In this document: in pieces, positions 15,279 through 23,556 of the stretch
Layout of the letters: every line of letters starts with the position of its first letter
Position numbering within the stretch: the stretch's first letter is position 1
From: Prevotella sp. UBA6429
GTDB lineage: Bacteria > Bacteroidota > Bacteroidia > Bacteroidales > Bacteroidaceae
DNA length: 34,878 nucleotides
Direction: 5' to 3'
Assembly: GCA_002437285.1 (NCBI GenBank)
Contig: DJOV01000080.1
Span: 36,055-70,932 of the forward strand
Notes under the pieces: generated by a model
The model's input: the letters and a program-made list of their open reading frames with translations, nothing else
Told to the model about the DNA's origin: nothing
Databases searched by the model: none
Made by a program: the position numbers and the translations under genes

Positions 15279-18254
15279 TTACTTCACGGCCACCTTGTGC
15301 GTGGTCGTCACGCCATCGGCTGTGATGCGGATGATGTAGATGCCCCGGGCGGCACTGTTGACACGGCGGCCGTTGAGGTCGTAGACCTTCACCTGCATGC
15401 CGTCGCGGTTGAGGTTGTCAAGGGTGACACTGTCGATGCCTGTCACCATAATCTTGAAGATGGTGATGTCGCGGCGCAACATCTTCACGGCTTTGTCGAT
15501 GACCTCCTGGTCGGTAGACTCCAGGGCGGCGCCGTTCTTCTCCAGGCTGGCCTTCAGGTCCTCAAGATAAGCGGGCTCGTAAGGAATCTCGCCACGCTCG
15601 GCCTTGCCGATGAGGTCGGTGGCCTCGTCGACGAGCGCCTGCAACTCCGAGTAGTCGTTGGGCACACGGCTGGCCTTGAAGGTCTCGACAGCCTCATTGA
15701 GGTTCTGTGAGGCTTCATCCACTTCCGTCTGGTTCACCGTGTTGTCCTTGATGGCGGCCTGTGCGTTGGCGACCAGCGTCTCCAGCGTGGTGAAGGCTGA
15801 CGCGGGAATCTTGCCGGGGCCCTCGCCCTTGAAGGCGGTGTTGTCCGCCAGCGCCTGTCGGGCTGCGGCGATGGCAGCTTGCAGCTGGGCATAGTCAATG
15901 ACGACCTTGGCGGCAGCGAAGTCGGCCTCGGCCTGCTTCAATGTGGCCAGCGCAGCGTCGATGGCATCCTGTGTGACATCCTCTTGCTCCATGATGGCCT
16001 GTGCTGCGCTGATGGCCTCGGCTAAGGTCGTGATGGCCCCGGAGGGATATTGGCCGTTGTGGTCACCGGCCACGGCGGCAGCCTTGGTCTGGCCAGCCTT
16101 GGCGATTTCCGCTTGGAGATCGTTGCGGTTGATGATGTCGGCTGTGTGAGCCTTGCCCTTGTAGGCCTCGTTGGCAGCTGCCAGCTGTGCGGTCACAGCG
16201 TCGAGCTCCTCTTGTGTCTTGGCCTTGTTGGCGCTGGAGCGCAGCGAGGCCACCTGCGTCTTGAAGGCGTTGAGATCTTCCTGGAAGTACATCCCCGTCT
16301 TGTAACCGATGACGGTGGCCTTCACGAGTGAGTCGGCAATGGCCATGGTGACGTTGAACGCTGTGCGGTCGAGCGCCACCGACACGTTGGGTTCGATGGT
16401 CCAGTAGGAGTTGGTGCCAGCGGCTTTGTTGAAGTAAAGCATAGAGCCGTTTCCTGTCGCATCGCTACCGAGATAGGTGTCAGACACGATGAACTTCAAG
16501 CCAAGGTTCTTTCCGTTGAGGCGCTCCACGCGGATGATGAGGGAGTCGTTGGCGCTGGAAGGCACCCATTTGGTGTCCCAGCTGCCGATGGCAGAGAGGT
16601 AAGTGTCGTTGCTGACGGAACGGATGTTGTACTGGTTGTCGAGGGTTCCAGCCTTCTCCAGTGTGAACAGTTGCTGCTGCGAAGCACCGTCCTCGGCCAC
16701 GGTGGTGATGGTGGCGTTGCCCGTCTCGGTGGCCGTGAGAGCCAACCCGCTGCTATGACGGATGACGTACGACTGCCCGTCGGCAAAGTCGGGCAGGGCG
16801 TTAAACGAGTTGTTGAACGTGGTGATGGCTGCCTGGAGCGTGCTGGCGGCCGCACGGGCCTCCTCGTAGGTTATGGAGGGAGTGATGGCGGCGGTCGCTG
16901 CGCTGATGGCGTCGGTCAGGTCGTCGGCTGCAGACTGCGGCACCTGGTAGTACTCACTGCCCACCTCTGTCTCAGCCAGCAACTTGCGGGCCGACTCGAT
17001 GAGGGCCTCGAGGGCAGCTGCCGGGGTGTGCTTGGTGAGGATCCAACGGTGTGAAGCGGAGTTGCCGTTCTTGTCATCATAGACCGATGCGCCGTCGGTT
17101 GTGCCATCTGTGCCCATATACGAGCGGTTGGCGTTCTTGATGAGCACATAGCTGTCTTTGTCGACAATCGTGAAGAGGGCGTCTTTGCTCGTCAGGTCGA
17201 CGTCGGCACCCGACTTCATCTCCCAGTTGCTGTTGGGATCCTTGTAGATGTAGGAGCCGTTGGCGTCATGGATGTTGTAGCCTTCACCGCTGGCGGCAGG
17301 CACGAAATAGAACACCTGTGTGCTGTCGGCAGTGTCGGCAGTCTTGATCTTCACGCCACCATCCGCCGTGGCGAGGTTGATGTTGGCGGCCACATTCGTG
17401 ATGTTGTAGCCCACACCCACCTGGAAAGGCGGGTTCACGCTGGCCTTGTAGGTGGCGATGGCGGCCTGCAGGGCGGTGTTGGCCTCGTTGAGCCGGGTCT
17501 GCTCCGTGGCAGAGGCAAGAACGCTTTCTGCCGTGGCGACAGCAGCCTGTAGGGCAGCGCGCACGCTGGCTGAATACTGGCCTTTGCCATTGCCTTCCTC
17601 CGTGCTGGCCAGCAACTGCTTGGCCTCGCCGATGGTGGCTTCCAACTTGTCGGTAGAGAGTTCGGAAGAAGCGGTCACCTCGCCCAGATAGAACGCGGTG
17701 AACGAAGAGGCAGCGTTGAGCCAACCGAGGTTGACCACGAGGTAGGGGCGCGTGGCCTTGAACACGATCTGCGTCAGCGTCCACGTGTCAGCCTTGTAGC
17801 TGACGGAGGCAATCTGCTCGTTGGTGCCAGTCTCCGAGTCCGACAGGTAGATGCGGCTGTACTGCGTGTTGCTCGACATGCCCGATGCCGTGCGGTAGGC
17901 ATAGCAACGGAACACGTAGGTCTTGCCGGTTTCCAGCGCCCAGCCCGTTTTCACGCTTTTGGACGAGCCGCTGCCCGCTCCGCCCAAGGCCTTGAGGCAT
18001 GACATGCCATTGGGGCCGCCCGTGGGCTGCACTTCAAAGTTGGCTTCGCTCAGGTCTGAGTTGTCGCCGGCCTTCCATCCGCTCAACCCCTGTTCGAAGT
18101 TGGGGTTGGCGATGAGGTTGGCGCCACTGACGACAAACACTCCTTCGTCGGTAGAGACCTTGTCACCCGGCTGAAGCGTGTACTGTGCTTGCGCTCGTAG
18201 CCCAAATCCGAATAGGGCCAACAACGCTAACAATAGTAGATTCTTTTGTTTCAT
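15279..18254 (-). CDS. Secreted multi-domain protein with FIVAR-type helical repeats, lectin-like domains and T9SS sorting tail
   Basis: This is 991 aa from the ATG at 18254, chosen because a clean signal peptide follows (MKQKNLLLLALLALFGFG...QAQ); an upstream in-frame ATG at 18299 would add 15 unneeded residues. After the signal, NLIANPNFEQGLSGWKAGD opens a jelly-roll carbohydrate-binding-like domain (about 40-200). Alpha-helical FIVAR-type repeats follow (e.g. LQAAIAAARQALADN, EGPGKIPASAFTTLE, NGQYPSGAITTL). Two beta-rich domains near 280-415 and 485-630, with YNIHDANGSYIYK and YNIRSVSNDTYLS, look like ricin-type or fascin-like lectin folds. The C-terminus (KVYDLNGRRV...GIYIIRI...HKVAVK) is a type IX sorting domain. 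No catalytic motif is recognised, so it probably binds glycan at the surface. Confidence 0.8.
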   Translation of the reverse strand: MKQKNLLLLALLALFGFGLRAQAQYTLQPGDKVSTDEGVFVVSGANLIANPNFEQGLSGWKAGDNSDLSEANFEVQPTGGPNGMSCLKALGGAGSGSSKSVKTGWALETGKTYVFRCYAYRTASGMSSNTQYSRIYLSDSETGTNEQIASVSYKADTWTLTQIVFKATRPYLVVNLGWLNAASSFTAFYLGEVTASSELSTDKLEATIGEAKQLLASTEEGNGKGQYSASVRAALQAAVATAESVLASATEQTRLNEANTALQAAIATYKASVNPPFQVGVGYNITNVAANINLATADGGVKIKTADTADSTQVFYFVPAASGEGYNIHDANGSYIYKDPNSNWEMKSGADVDLTSKDALFTIVDKDSYVLIKNANRSYMGTDGTTDGASVYDDKNGNSASHRWILTKHTPAAALEALIESARKLLAETEVGSEYYQVPQSAADDLTDAISAATAAITPSITYEEARAAASTLQAAITTFNNSFNALPDFADGQSYVIRHSSGLALTATETGNATITTVAEDGASQQQLFTLEKAGTLDNQYNIRSVSNDTYLSAIGSWDTKWVPSSANDSLIIRVERLNGKNLGLKFIVSDTYLGSDATGNGSMLYFNKAAGTNSYWTIEPNVSVALDRTAFNVTMAIADSLVKATVIGYKTGMYFQEDLNAFKTQVASLRSSANKAKTQEELDAVTAQLAAANEAYKGKAHTADIINRNDLQAEIAKAGQTKAAAVAGDHNGQYPSGAITTLAEAISAAQAIMEQEDVTQDAIDAALATLKQAEADFAAAKVVIDYAQLQAAIAAARQALADNTAFKGEGPGKIPASAFTTLETLVANAQAAIKDNTVNQTEVDEASQNLNEAVETFKASRVPNDYSELQALVDEATDLIGKAERGEIPYEPAYLEDLKASLEKNGAALESTDQEVIDKAVKMLRRDITIFKIMVTGIDSVTLDNLNRDGMQVKVYDLNGRRVNSAARGIYIIRITADGVTTTHKVAVK

Positions 18255-18298
18255 GGTTGATTGGGTTTTGGTAAATATAAACAATATGATAGGAAGCA

Positions 18299-19900
18299 TT
18301 AGTAGGCTACCGTCTCCCGAGACGACGGCAGGCTGTCTGCGCGGGTCACGTTGTATCCGCTCTCGGGGTGTAGCAGGGCTGACCCGCCATAGTGGGCAGG
18401 CTTGGCCTCTCGGCAGATGCCACGGGCCAGTTCGTTGATGCTGGCCTTGACGGGACGCACCAGAAACTCAGGCGTGTTGTAGCTCTTGAAGAGGTTTTGG
18501 TAATAATCAGGATCTTCCTGGGGCAAGAGGAACGGCTTGTGTACACGTCCTTGGCGGTCGAAGTAGGCCATGTAGAGGCGCGTGTAATTGCCGTCGCCAC
18601 GACGCGAGGTGTAGAGTATCCAGCGTCCGTTGCTCGACCAGGTGTGGTACGATTCCGTCTTGTCGCTGTTGGCTTCTGTGAGGGCAGCGGCCTTTCCTGT
18701 CTTGAGGTCGAGCGCCCACAGGTCGCCGCTTTTGTGCCACACGTGGAACTGCCCATAGTCGCCCAGGGAGAAGAGAAGGTATCTGCCATCGGGCGACACG
18801 CGCGGGAAGGCGGCACTCTTGCCCGTGGCAGCGGCGTCGAAGACCAGTTGGCGGTCGCCGAAACGCATCGTGCGACTGTCGAAGCGGCGACAGTAGATGT
18901 TGTATTTCAGCTGTTGGTAGCACTCGTCGAGCTCAGCGTCGATGTTGTCGGTCTGTTGCTCATAGTGGGCCGAGACATAATAGAGCGTCTGGCCGTCGGG
19001 GCTCCATGCCGGGAACGACTCAAACTCATCCTTTCGCTTGTCGATGTCATAGACCCTGTTGCGGTCGATGTCGTAGAGGATGAGGTCGCTGGCAAAGTCG
19101 AGCACTTCCACCTTTTGCGGGTCTCGCGTGTGGAACACCTGTCCTGTCTCGTTGACCGAGTAGGCTATCAGGTTTTTTGTGGGGTGCCAGGCCGGATAGA
19201 CGCCGGCAGACAGGGTGCTGTCCGTCTTGAGGTTGACCTTGCTGACCTGGTTGCCCTGGATGAACACCGTGCCGCCCTGAAACTGGCGGGCATGAAACAT
19301 GGAGCGCTCGTCGCGGTTGTAGTTGCGTGGGATGTGGCAGTTGACGCATTGGCCCTTGTCTCCGTCCGAGACCATCATGTTGTTGTAGACCTGCCTTTCC
19401 TCGAAGGAGGAGAGCGAGCGCTGGTTGATGCTCATCTCCTCATAGTCGACATATCCGGGCTCAATGAGGCGGTAGGTGATGTAAGGGTCGATGTCGTCAG
19501 GGGCAATGTCGTTGATGACCGACTGGTACTGACGCCACTTGCCGTCGGCCTTCACATAGATGTCGCAGTGAAGGGTCTTGCCTTTGCTGGCTTGGAGCAG
19601 CGCATGCCAAGCATCTTCGTCGATGGAGATGCTGGGTCCCTCGACAACAAGGCCCTCGCGGTCGGCAGGCGACCAGAGATGGCACAGGTAGTCGTCGCCC
19701 GGTTCCTCAATGCGGAAGTTCATGGGGGCGATGTTGGGAGGAAGCACCGCGCTGTCGTTGTCGACCGAGAGGTGAGGTTTGCGTGGGCATTGCTCAGCGC
19801 CCTCGGGTAACGAAGGTGAGCATGCCGTCAGCAGCGCGCTGATGAAGGCCACGATGGTCATCAGCAATGTTTGTCCGGTTTTTGTGTGGTTCGTTTGCAT
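18299..19900 (-). CDS. PD40/TolB-like beta-propeller lipoprotein with a CXXCH motif
   Basis: This 533-aa protein has a lipoprotein signal with lipobox LLTAC (Cys27). Residues about 60-160 form a beta-rich N-terminal domain. Cys185-x-x-Cys188-His189 (GQCVNCHIP) is a perfect c-type haem-attachment motif. From residue 220 a TolB-like propeller follows, with PD40-type blades such as YPAWHPTKNLIAYSV, FPAWSPDGQTLYYVS and FPRVSPDGRYLLFSL. It starts 18 bp after the DUF6057 gene, a pairing I recognise from other Bacteroidales. Whether haem is bound is unknown; the motif could also be fortuitous or bind metal. Envelope location is inferred from the lipobox. No function is assigned. Confidence 0.8.
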   Translation of the reverse strand: MQTNHTKTGQTLLMTIVAFISALLTACSPSLPEGAEQCPRKPHLSVDNDSAVLPPNIAPMNFRIEEPGDDYLCHLWSPADREGLVVEGPSISIDEDAWHALLQASKGKTLHCDIYVKADGKWRQYQSVINDIAPDDIDPYITYRLIEPGYVDYEEMSINQRSLSSFEERQVYNNMMVSDGDKGQCVNCHIPRNYNRDERSMFHARQFQGGTVFIQGNQVSKVNLKTDSTLSAGVYPAWHPTKNLIAYSVNETGQVFHTRDPQKVEVLDFASDLILYDIDRNRVYDIDKRKDEFESFPAWSPDGQTLYYVSAHYEQQTDNIDAELDECYQQLKYNIYCRRFDSRTMRFGDRQLVFDAAATGKSAAFPRVSPDGRYLLFSLGDYGQFHVWHKSGDLWALDLKTGKAAALTEANSDKTESYHTWSSNGRWILYTSRRGDGNYTRLYMAYFDRQGRVHKPFLLPQEDPDYYQNLFKSYNTPEFLVRPVKASINELARGICREAKPAHYGGSALLHPESGYNVTRADSLPSSRETVAY

Positions 19901-19918
19901 TATAGACAGGAAAGGTTA

Positions 19919-21736
19919 TCAATTGGTTTTTAGTCCCTCAACGAAGAAATAATAATACCAGTAAGTGCCGCCAAACTCGGGACGCAGGGTGACGGCGTTC
20001 GACTGGTTGTCGCCGTTTTGCGCCGAGGCCTCGATGAGCCGCTCAAAACTCTGGCGGATGCCCGGGTCGATGGGCAACCTGCTGATGTCGGGTGTACCCT
20101 GCAGCCGGGAGAAGAGGAGCGCCGCCTCTTGGTAGTGCACGGGGATGTGGCCCTTCCACGTTGGCAGCAACTGGAAGAAGCGGGGCCAGAAACCAGGAAT
20201 GTTCTTGGTGATAAGGTTGCACATGAGGCTCATGTCTACCATCTCGCGTGAACCACCCTGGCTATAGGCCATGCTCTGCAGCCAATACATCTCCACCAGG
20301 CCGCCGTCGCCGTCGAGCATGTCGTTGTAGCGGAGCAGGGGTTGGAGCGATTTCATCTCGGCATCTTGGCGATGCGAGGCAAGGAGCTGCGCGTGCCGGG
20401 CAGCAAAGTCGCGATGGAAGAAGGTGTGACGCAGCTGCGACAAGTACTTGCTGGCCAGAGCGGTCTCACCATTGATGACGGCACATTTGGCCATGTACTT
20501 CAGGTAGCTGGGACGACGGCCATATTCGACCATGTCTTCCATGCACCAACGGTAGGCATAATTGATCTTGCCCAAATAATAATAGAGCGTGCGCCCCACC
20601 ATCAGGCGCAAATACTGGTTGTGGAATGGCACGTTGTAGGACGCGCTGCCGTCGGGGTAGGTGAAGAGCTTGTCGCCGGCCTGGCCCGTCTGCCAGAGGG
20701 CTATGCGTGTCAGCATCACCTGGGCACGCGTGGGTACCTCAGGGCTTTGCATGGACAGTTGCAGCACACGGTCGGCGTCACCCTCTTCGAGCGCTTGCTT
20801 CATGTTGAGGATGGAGAAGAAATTACTGTCGCGGAAAGACTGTTGATAAGACAGGCCTGCGCCTGCCACGAAGACCACGGCACCAAGCACATCGACCAGT
20901 CGCTGAAGCCCCTTGCCCTTGGGCTCGCGGAAGGGCAGAACGGAGCAGAGGGCCAGCAAGGAGACTGCTGCGCAGAGGGGGAACGTGAGGTGTGTGTCCT
21001 CGGCTGCTCGTACGAAGTCGGGCAGTCCTTGCAGGTAGAGGTCGGCCTGGCGGACATGAAACCATCCTTGCTGATAGCAAATCATGGGGATGGCAAGGAA
21101 AGAAATGAGCGTGATGAAGATTTGGAGCGAATAATAAAGGCGGTCGGATTTCCACTTGACCGTCATGGACAGGATAAGCAGCAGAGCAGCCATCAGGGCA
21201 TAAAAGCCCAGCAGGCAGAAACCGACAAGAGCGGCAACGACAATCGCCATCGTTGCCAGTCGCTTGCCGACGGGCGTCTGCCGGCCGACGACAAACCTGA
21301 GAAGGCACGCCAACAGCAAAGCCGCCAGCAACCCCACGACGGGGGTGAAGGCAAAGGCGGGAGTCTTGAGCGTGTAGAGCATGTAGCCCGTCTGGGTGAA
21401 GTTGGCCAGCAGTGCCCATGAGGGCAACCAGCTGAGCGCCTCATACCTGTTGGGGATAAGGAGTGCCGCCTTCGTCAGGTAAGCCATGGCAAGCAACAGC
21501 GCCAACATCAGCGTGGCACCCATGATGGGCAGGGACATGCAACTTTGCAGCAGGCTGGCCACATAGTACAGACCGCCCGCAGGACGCATGATCGTCTCCT
21601 TGAGGAAACTGGCCGTCGTGTAGAACGGGGTCATGTCGCCTGTTTCTATCAGAAACGGGCGCATCGGTCCCAGCAACAGCCAATAGCCGAAGATGAGAAA
21701 GAGTGTCGGAAAGGTTAATCGTCGGATGATATTCAT
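19919..21736 (-). CDS. DUF6057 family integral membrane protein
   Basis: This 605-aa protein has a multi-span N-terminal half and a soluble C-terminal half. Hydrophobic segments lie at about residues 8-25, 55-88, 100-120, 128-148, 160-190, 202-222, 250-268 and 282-298. Residues 300-605 are helical and rich in aromatic and Arg residues, with a TPR-like look (e.g. YLRLMVGRTLYYYLGKINYAY broken into helix pairs). It matches the Bacteroidales family DUF6057, whose role is unknown to me. It lies between the GH43 gene (34 bp away) and the PD40 lipoprotein gene (18 bp away), so it probably works with the lipoprotein. Confidence 0.8.
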   Translation of the reverse strand: MNIIRRLTFPTLFLIFGYWLLLGPMRPFLIETGDMTPFYTTASFLKETIMRPAGGLYYVASLLQSCMSLPIMGATLMLALLLAMAYLTKAALLIPNRYEALSWLPSWALLANFTQTGYMLYTLKTPAFAFTPVVGLLAALLLACLLRFVVGRQTPVGKRLATMAIVVAALVGFCLLGFYALMAALLLILSMTVKWKSDRLYYSLQIFITLISFLAIPMICYQQGWFHVRQADLYLQGLPDFVRAAEDTHLTFPLCAAVSLLALCSVLPFREPKGKGLQRLVDVLGAVVFVAGAGLSYQQSFRDSNFFSILNMKQALEEGDADRVLQLSMQSPEVPTRAQVMLTRIALWQTGQAGDKLFTYPDGSASYNVPFHNQYLRLMVGRTLYYYLGKINYAYRWCMEDMVEYGRRPSYLKYMAKCAVINGETALASKYLSQLRHTFFHRDFAARHAQLLASHRQDAEMKSLQPLLRYNDMLDGDGGLVEMYWLQSMAYSQGGSREMVDMSLMCNLITKNIPGFWPRFFQLLPTWKGHIPVHYQEAALLFSRLQGTPDISRLPIDPGIRQSFERLIEASAQNGDNQSNAVTLRPEFGGTYWYYYFFVEGLKTN

Positions 21737-21770
21737 GATGGAAAGAGTTTACAGGGGTGTCTTCTGGTGA

Positions 21771-23459
21771 TTAGCGGACTACCTTCTTGCCGCCTACAAT
21801 GTAGAGGCCGTGAGGCAGATTGCCGGGGTTCATGCGGATGCCTTGCAGGTTGTAGATGGCATCGTCGGCCTTATGTGTGCTGACAGTGGAGATGCTGGTC
21901 TGCACAGCCATCTTGCGGCGGTTCTCCTCTTTGTAACTTGCTGACCACATGTCAGCTTCCTCATAGCCGGCATGAACATCAGAGTCGAAGTAGACCCCAA
22001 ACTTTTGGTGGATGTCTGTCTCAGGCGAGTGCAGGTAGACGCTGGTGCCGGCAGTGGTGGCGTTGCCGGATATGGACAGGGTGACACCATCGTTGGCATT
22101 GCTGATAGCATAATAGCCGTCTTCCTGCAGCGTGAACACCCAGTTTTGGCTTGGATCATCATTCTCGGTGTTCCAGCGTAGCGTACCGAAGATGCTCTGC
22201 ATGTATTTGCCTGTCGACTTGTCCTCAATCTTCCAGGTGTACGGGTCATCGGTGGCATGGAGGATGAAGCATAGGTTGCTGGCCCCGTCATCATCTATCA
22301 CCAGGGTCGACTTGGGACGTGACACCATGCGGTTGCTGTAACGGTCGAGCAGGTAGAACTCCATGCCGTCTTGGAGTTCCTTGGCGCGCTTCATGCGGTA
22401 CATGTCGTCAAAGACAGAGAGGTCCCACGAGTCGTACCAGCGCACGGCAGGATAACCGGAGCGCACGCTCAGGGGCAACCACACGTGCTTGGAACTCTCG
22501 ATGTTGCTCGAGTTCCAGCGGTCGCCGCAATAGACGAAGCACTTCTCCTTGCCCTGTATGGGGAACACATAGTTGCTTTGCGAGTCGTAGGTGGTGCTGG
22601 CCTTGTTGTCGACGCAAAAGTTGGTGCCAGTTGAGCCATCACTTGCCTTGAAGTCGGCGGGTGCTTCCCATGTCTGGTTCATGAGGTCATTGGTCCACAT
22701 CGTACGGCCCGGGTTGGCATTCCAGCCTGTGCAACCGGAGAAGAGACCATAGTAGGTCTCGCCCACCTGGAACAGAGAGGCGGCCTCATAGCGGCGGCCC
22801 TTGAGCTGCACCACATAGTCGGGCTCAGGCGTCAGGAAGTCTTCGGCAAGGCGCTCGCAGTTGGTGTTCGAGTTCATGTTGGTCGAATAGATGTGGTAAG
22901 CCTTCCCGTTGGAGTCGAGAAAGAGCGTCTGGTCGCGCGAGTCGCAACCGTTTGGGCGGAACACATCGACAAGCGCATAGGGGCCTTCGACCTTGTCGCT
23001 CGTCAGCACGGCCACTTTCGCCTCATTATAGTTCGTTCCATTCTCCCAGTGAATCCACATCACCCATTTGCCGGTCTTGGCATTATAGATGACCTTAGGG
23101 CGCTCCAGAGTGCGGCCGCTGGCAATGTCCTTACATTCGTCGGTCATCGTGCCCGTCGGGGTAACGGCCTTGTTGAGGCGCTCCCAGTTGTAGAGATCGC
23201 TTGAGCGGTAGCAACTGATGCCGTTGCTCTTGCCCTTGTTGCGACATTCGCCAAACCAATAATAATAACCATCGCTGTACTGTATGCATCCGCCGTGTGC
23301 GTTGATGGCTGCGCCCGACTTGTCGTTCCATGTCTGTCCGGGCTTGATGTTGTTGTCCGCAAAGGTGAGGGATGACGCGGAAAGCAGCAAGGCCAGTCCC
23401 ATGGTCTTGAGTGAAATGGGAGAAAAGAACGGTAGAGATGATGAAGTAGAAAGATTCAT
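21771..23459 (-). CDS. Glycoside hydrolase family 43 enzyme, exo-beta-1,3-galactanase-like, with C-terminal trefoil domain and T9SS tail
   Basis: This is 562 aa from the ATG at 23459; the open frame runs further upstream but that part lacks a signal peptide. The signal region is about residues 1-34. The five-bladed propeller opens NAHGGCIQYSDGYYYWFGE, the subfamily-24/34 signature. It continues with LERPKVIYN (Glu119), SRDQTLFLDSNGKAYHIYS, RYEAASLF (Glu225), SGCTGWNANPG and TYDSQSNYVFP (Gln294). In characterised exo-beta-1,3-galactanases of this group the acid is a Glu and the usual Asp base is absent, with a Gln in its place; that pattern is seen here. A ricin-like domain (about 365-500) follows, then a short sorting tail (YNLQGIRM...GLYIVGGKKVVR). 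Arabinogalactan-type substrate is inferred. Confidence 0.85.
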   Translation of the reverse strand: MNLSTSSSLPFFSPISLKTMGLALLLSASSLTFADNNIKPGQTWNDKSGAAINAHGGCIQYSDGYYYWFGECRNKGKSNGISCYRSSDLYNWERLNKAVTPTGTMTDECKDIASGRTLERPKVIYNAKTGKWVMWIHWENGTNYNEAKVAVLTSDKVEGPYALVDVFRPNGCDSRDQTLFLDSNGKAYHIYSTNMNSNTNCERLAEDFLTPEPDYVVQLKGRRYEAASLFQVGETYYGLFSGCTGWNANPGRTMWTNDLMNQTWEAPADFKASDGSTGTNFCVDNKASTTYDSQSNYVFPIQGKEKCFVYCGDRWNSSNIESSKHVWLPLSVRSGYPAVRWYDSWDLSVFDDMYRMKRAKELQDGMEFYLLDRYSNRMVSRPKSTLVIDDDGASNLCFILHATDDPYTWKIEDKSTGKYMQSIFGTLRWNTENDDPSQNWVFTLQEDGYYAISNANDGVTLSISGNATTAGTSVYLHSPETDIHQKFGVYFDSDVHAGYEEADMWSASYKEENRRKMAVQTSISTVSTHKADDAIYNLQGIRMNPGNLPHGLYIVGGKKVVR

Positions 23460-23556
23460 GGAGTTCTGTTGTTTTTTATATTTCAATCTGAAAAGAAGTC
23501 CGGTGGGGAATGTGTGTAGGGGGGGGATTCCCCACCGGACCGGTCTTGTTAATGGA

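Noticed and set aside
18392..19810. Rightward frame of 472 codons opposite the PD40 lipoprotein gene
   Set aside because: It is a shadow of a gene with a lipobox, CXXCH and PD40 blades; its own translation is Val/Ala/Glu-rich without motifs.
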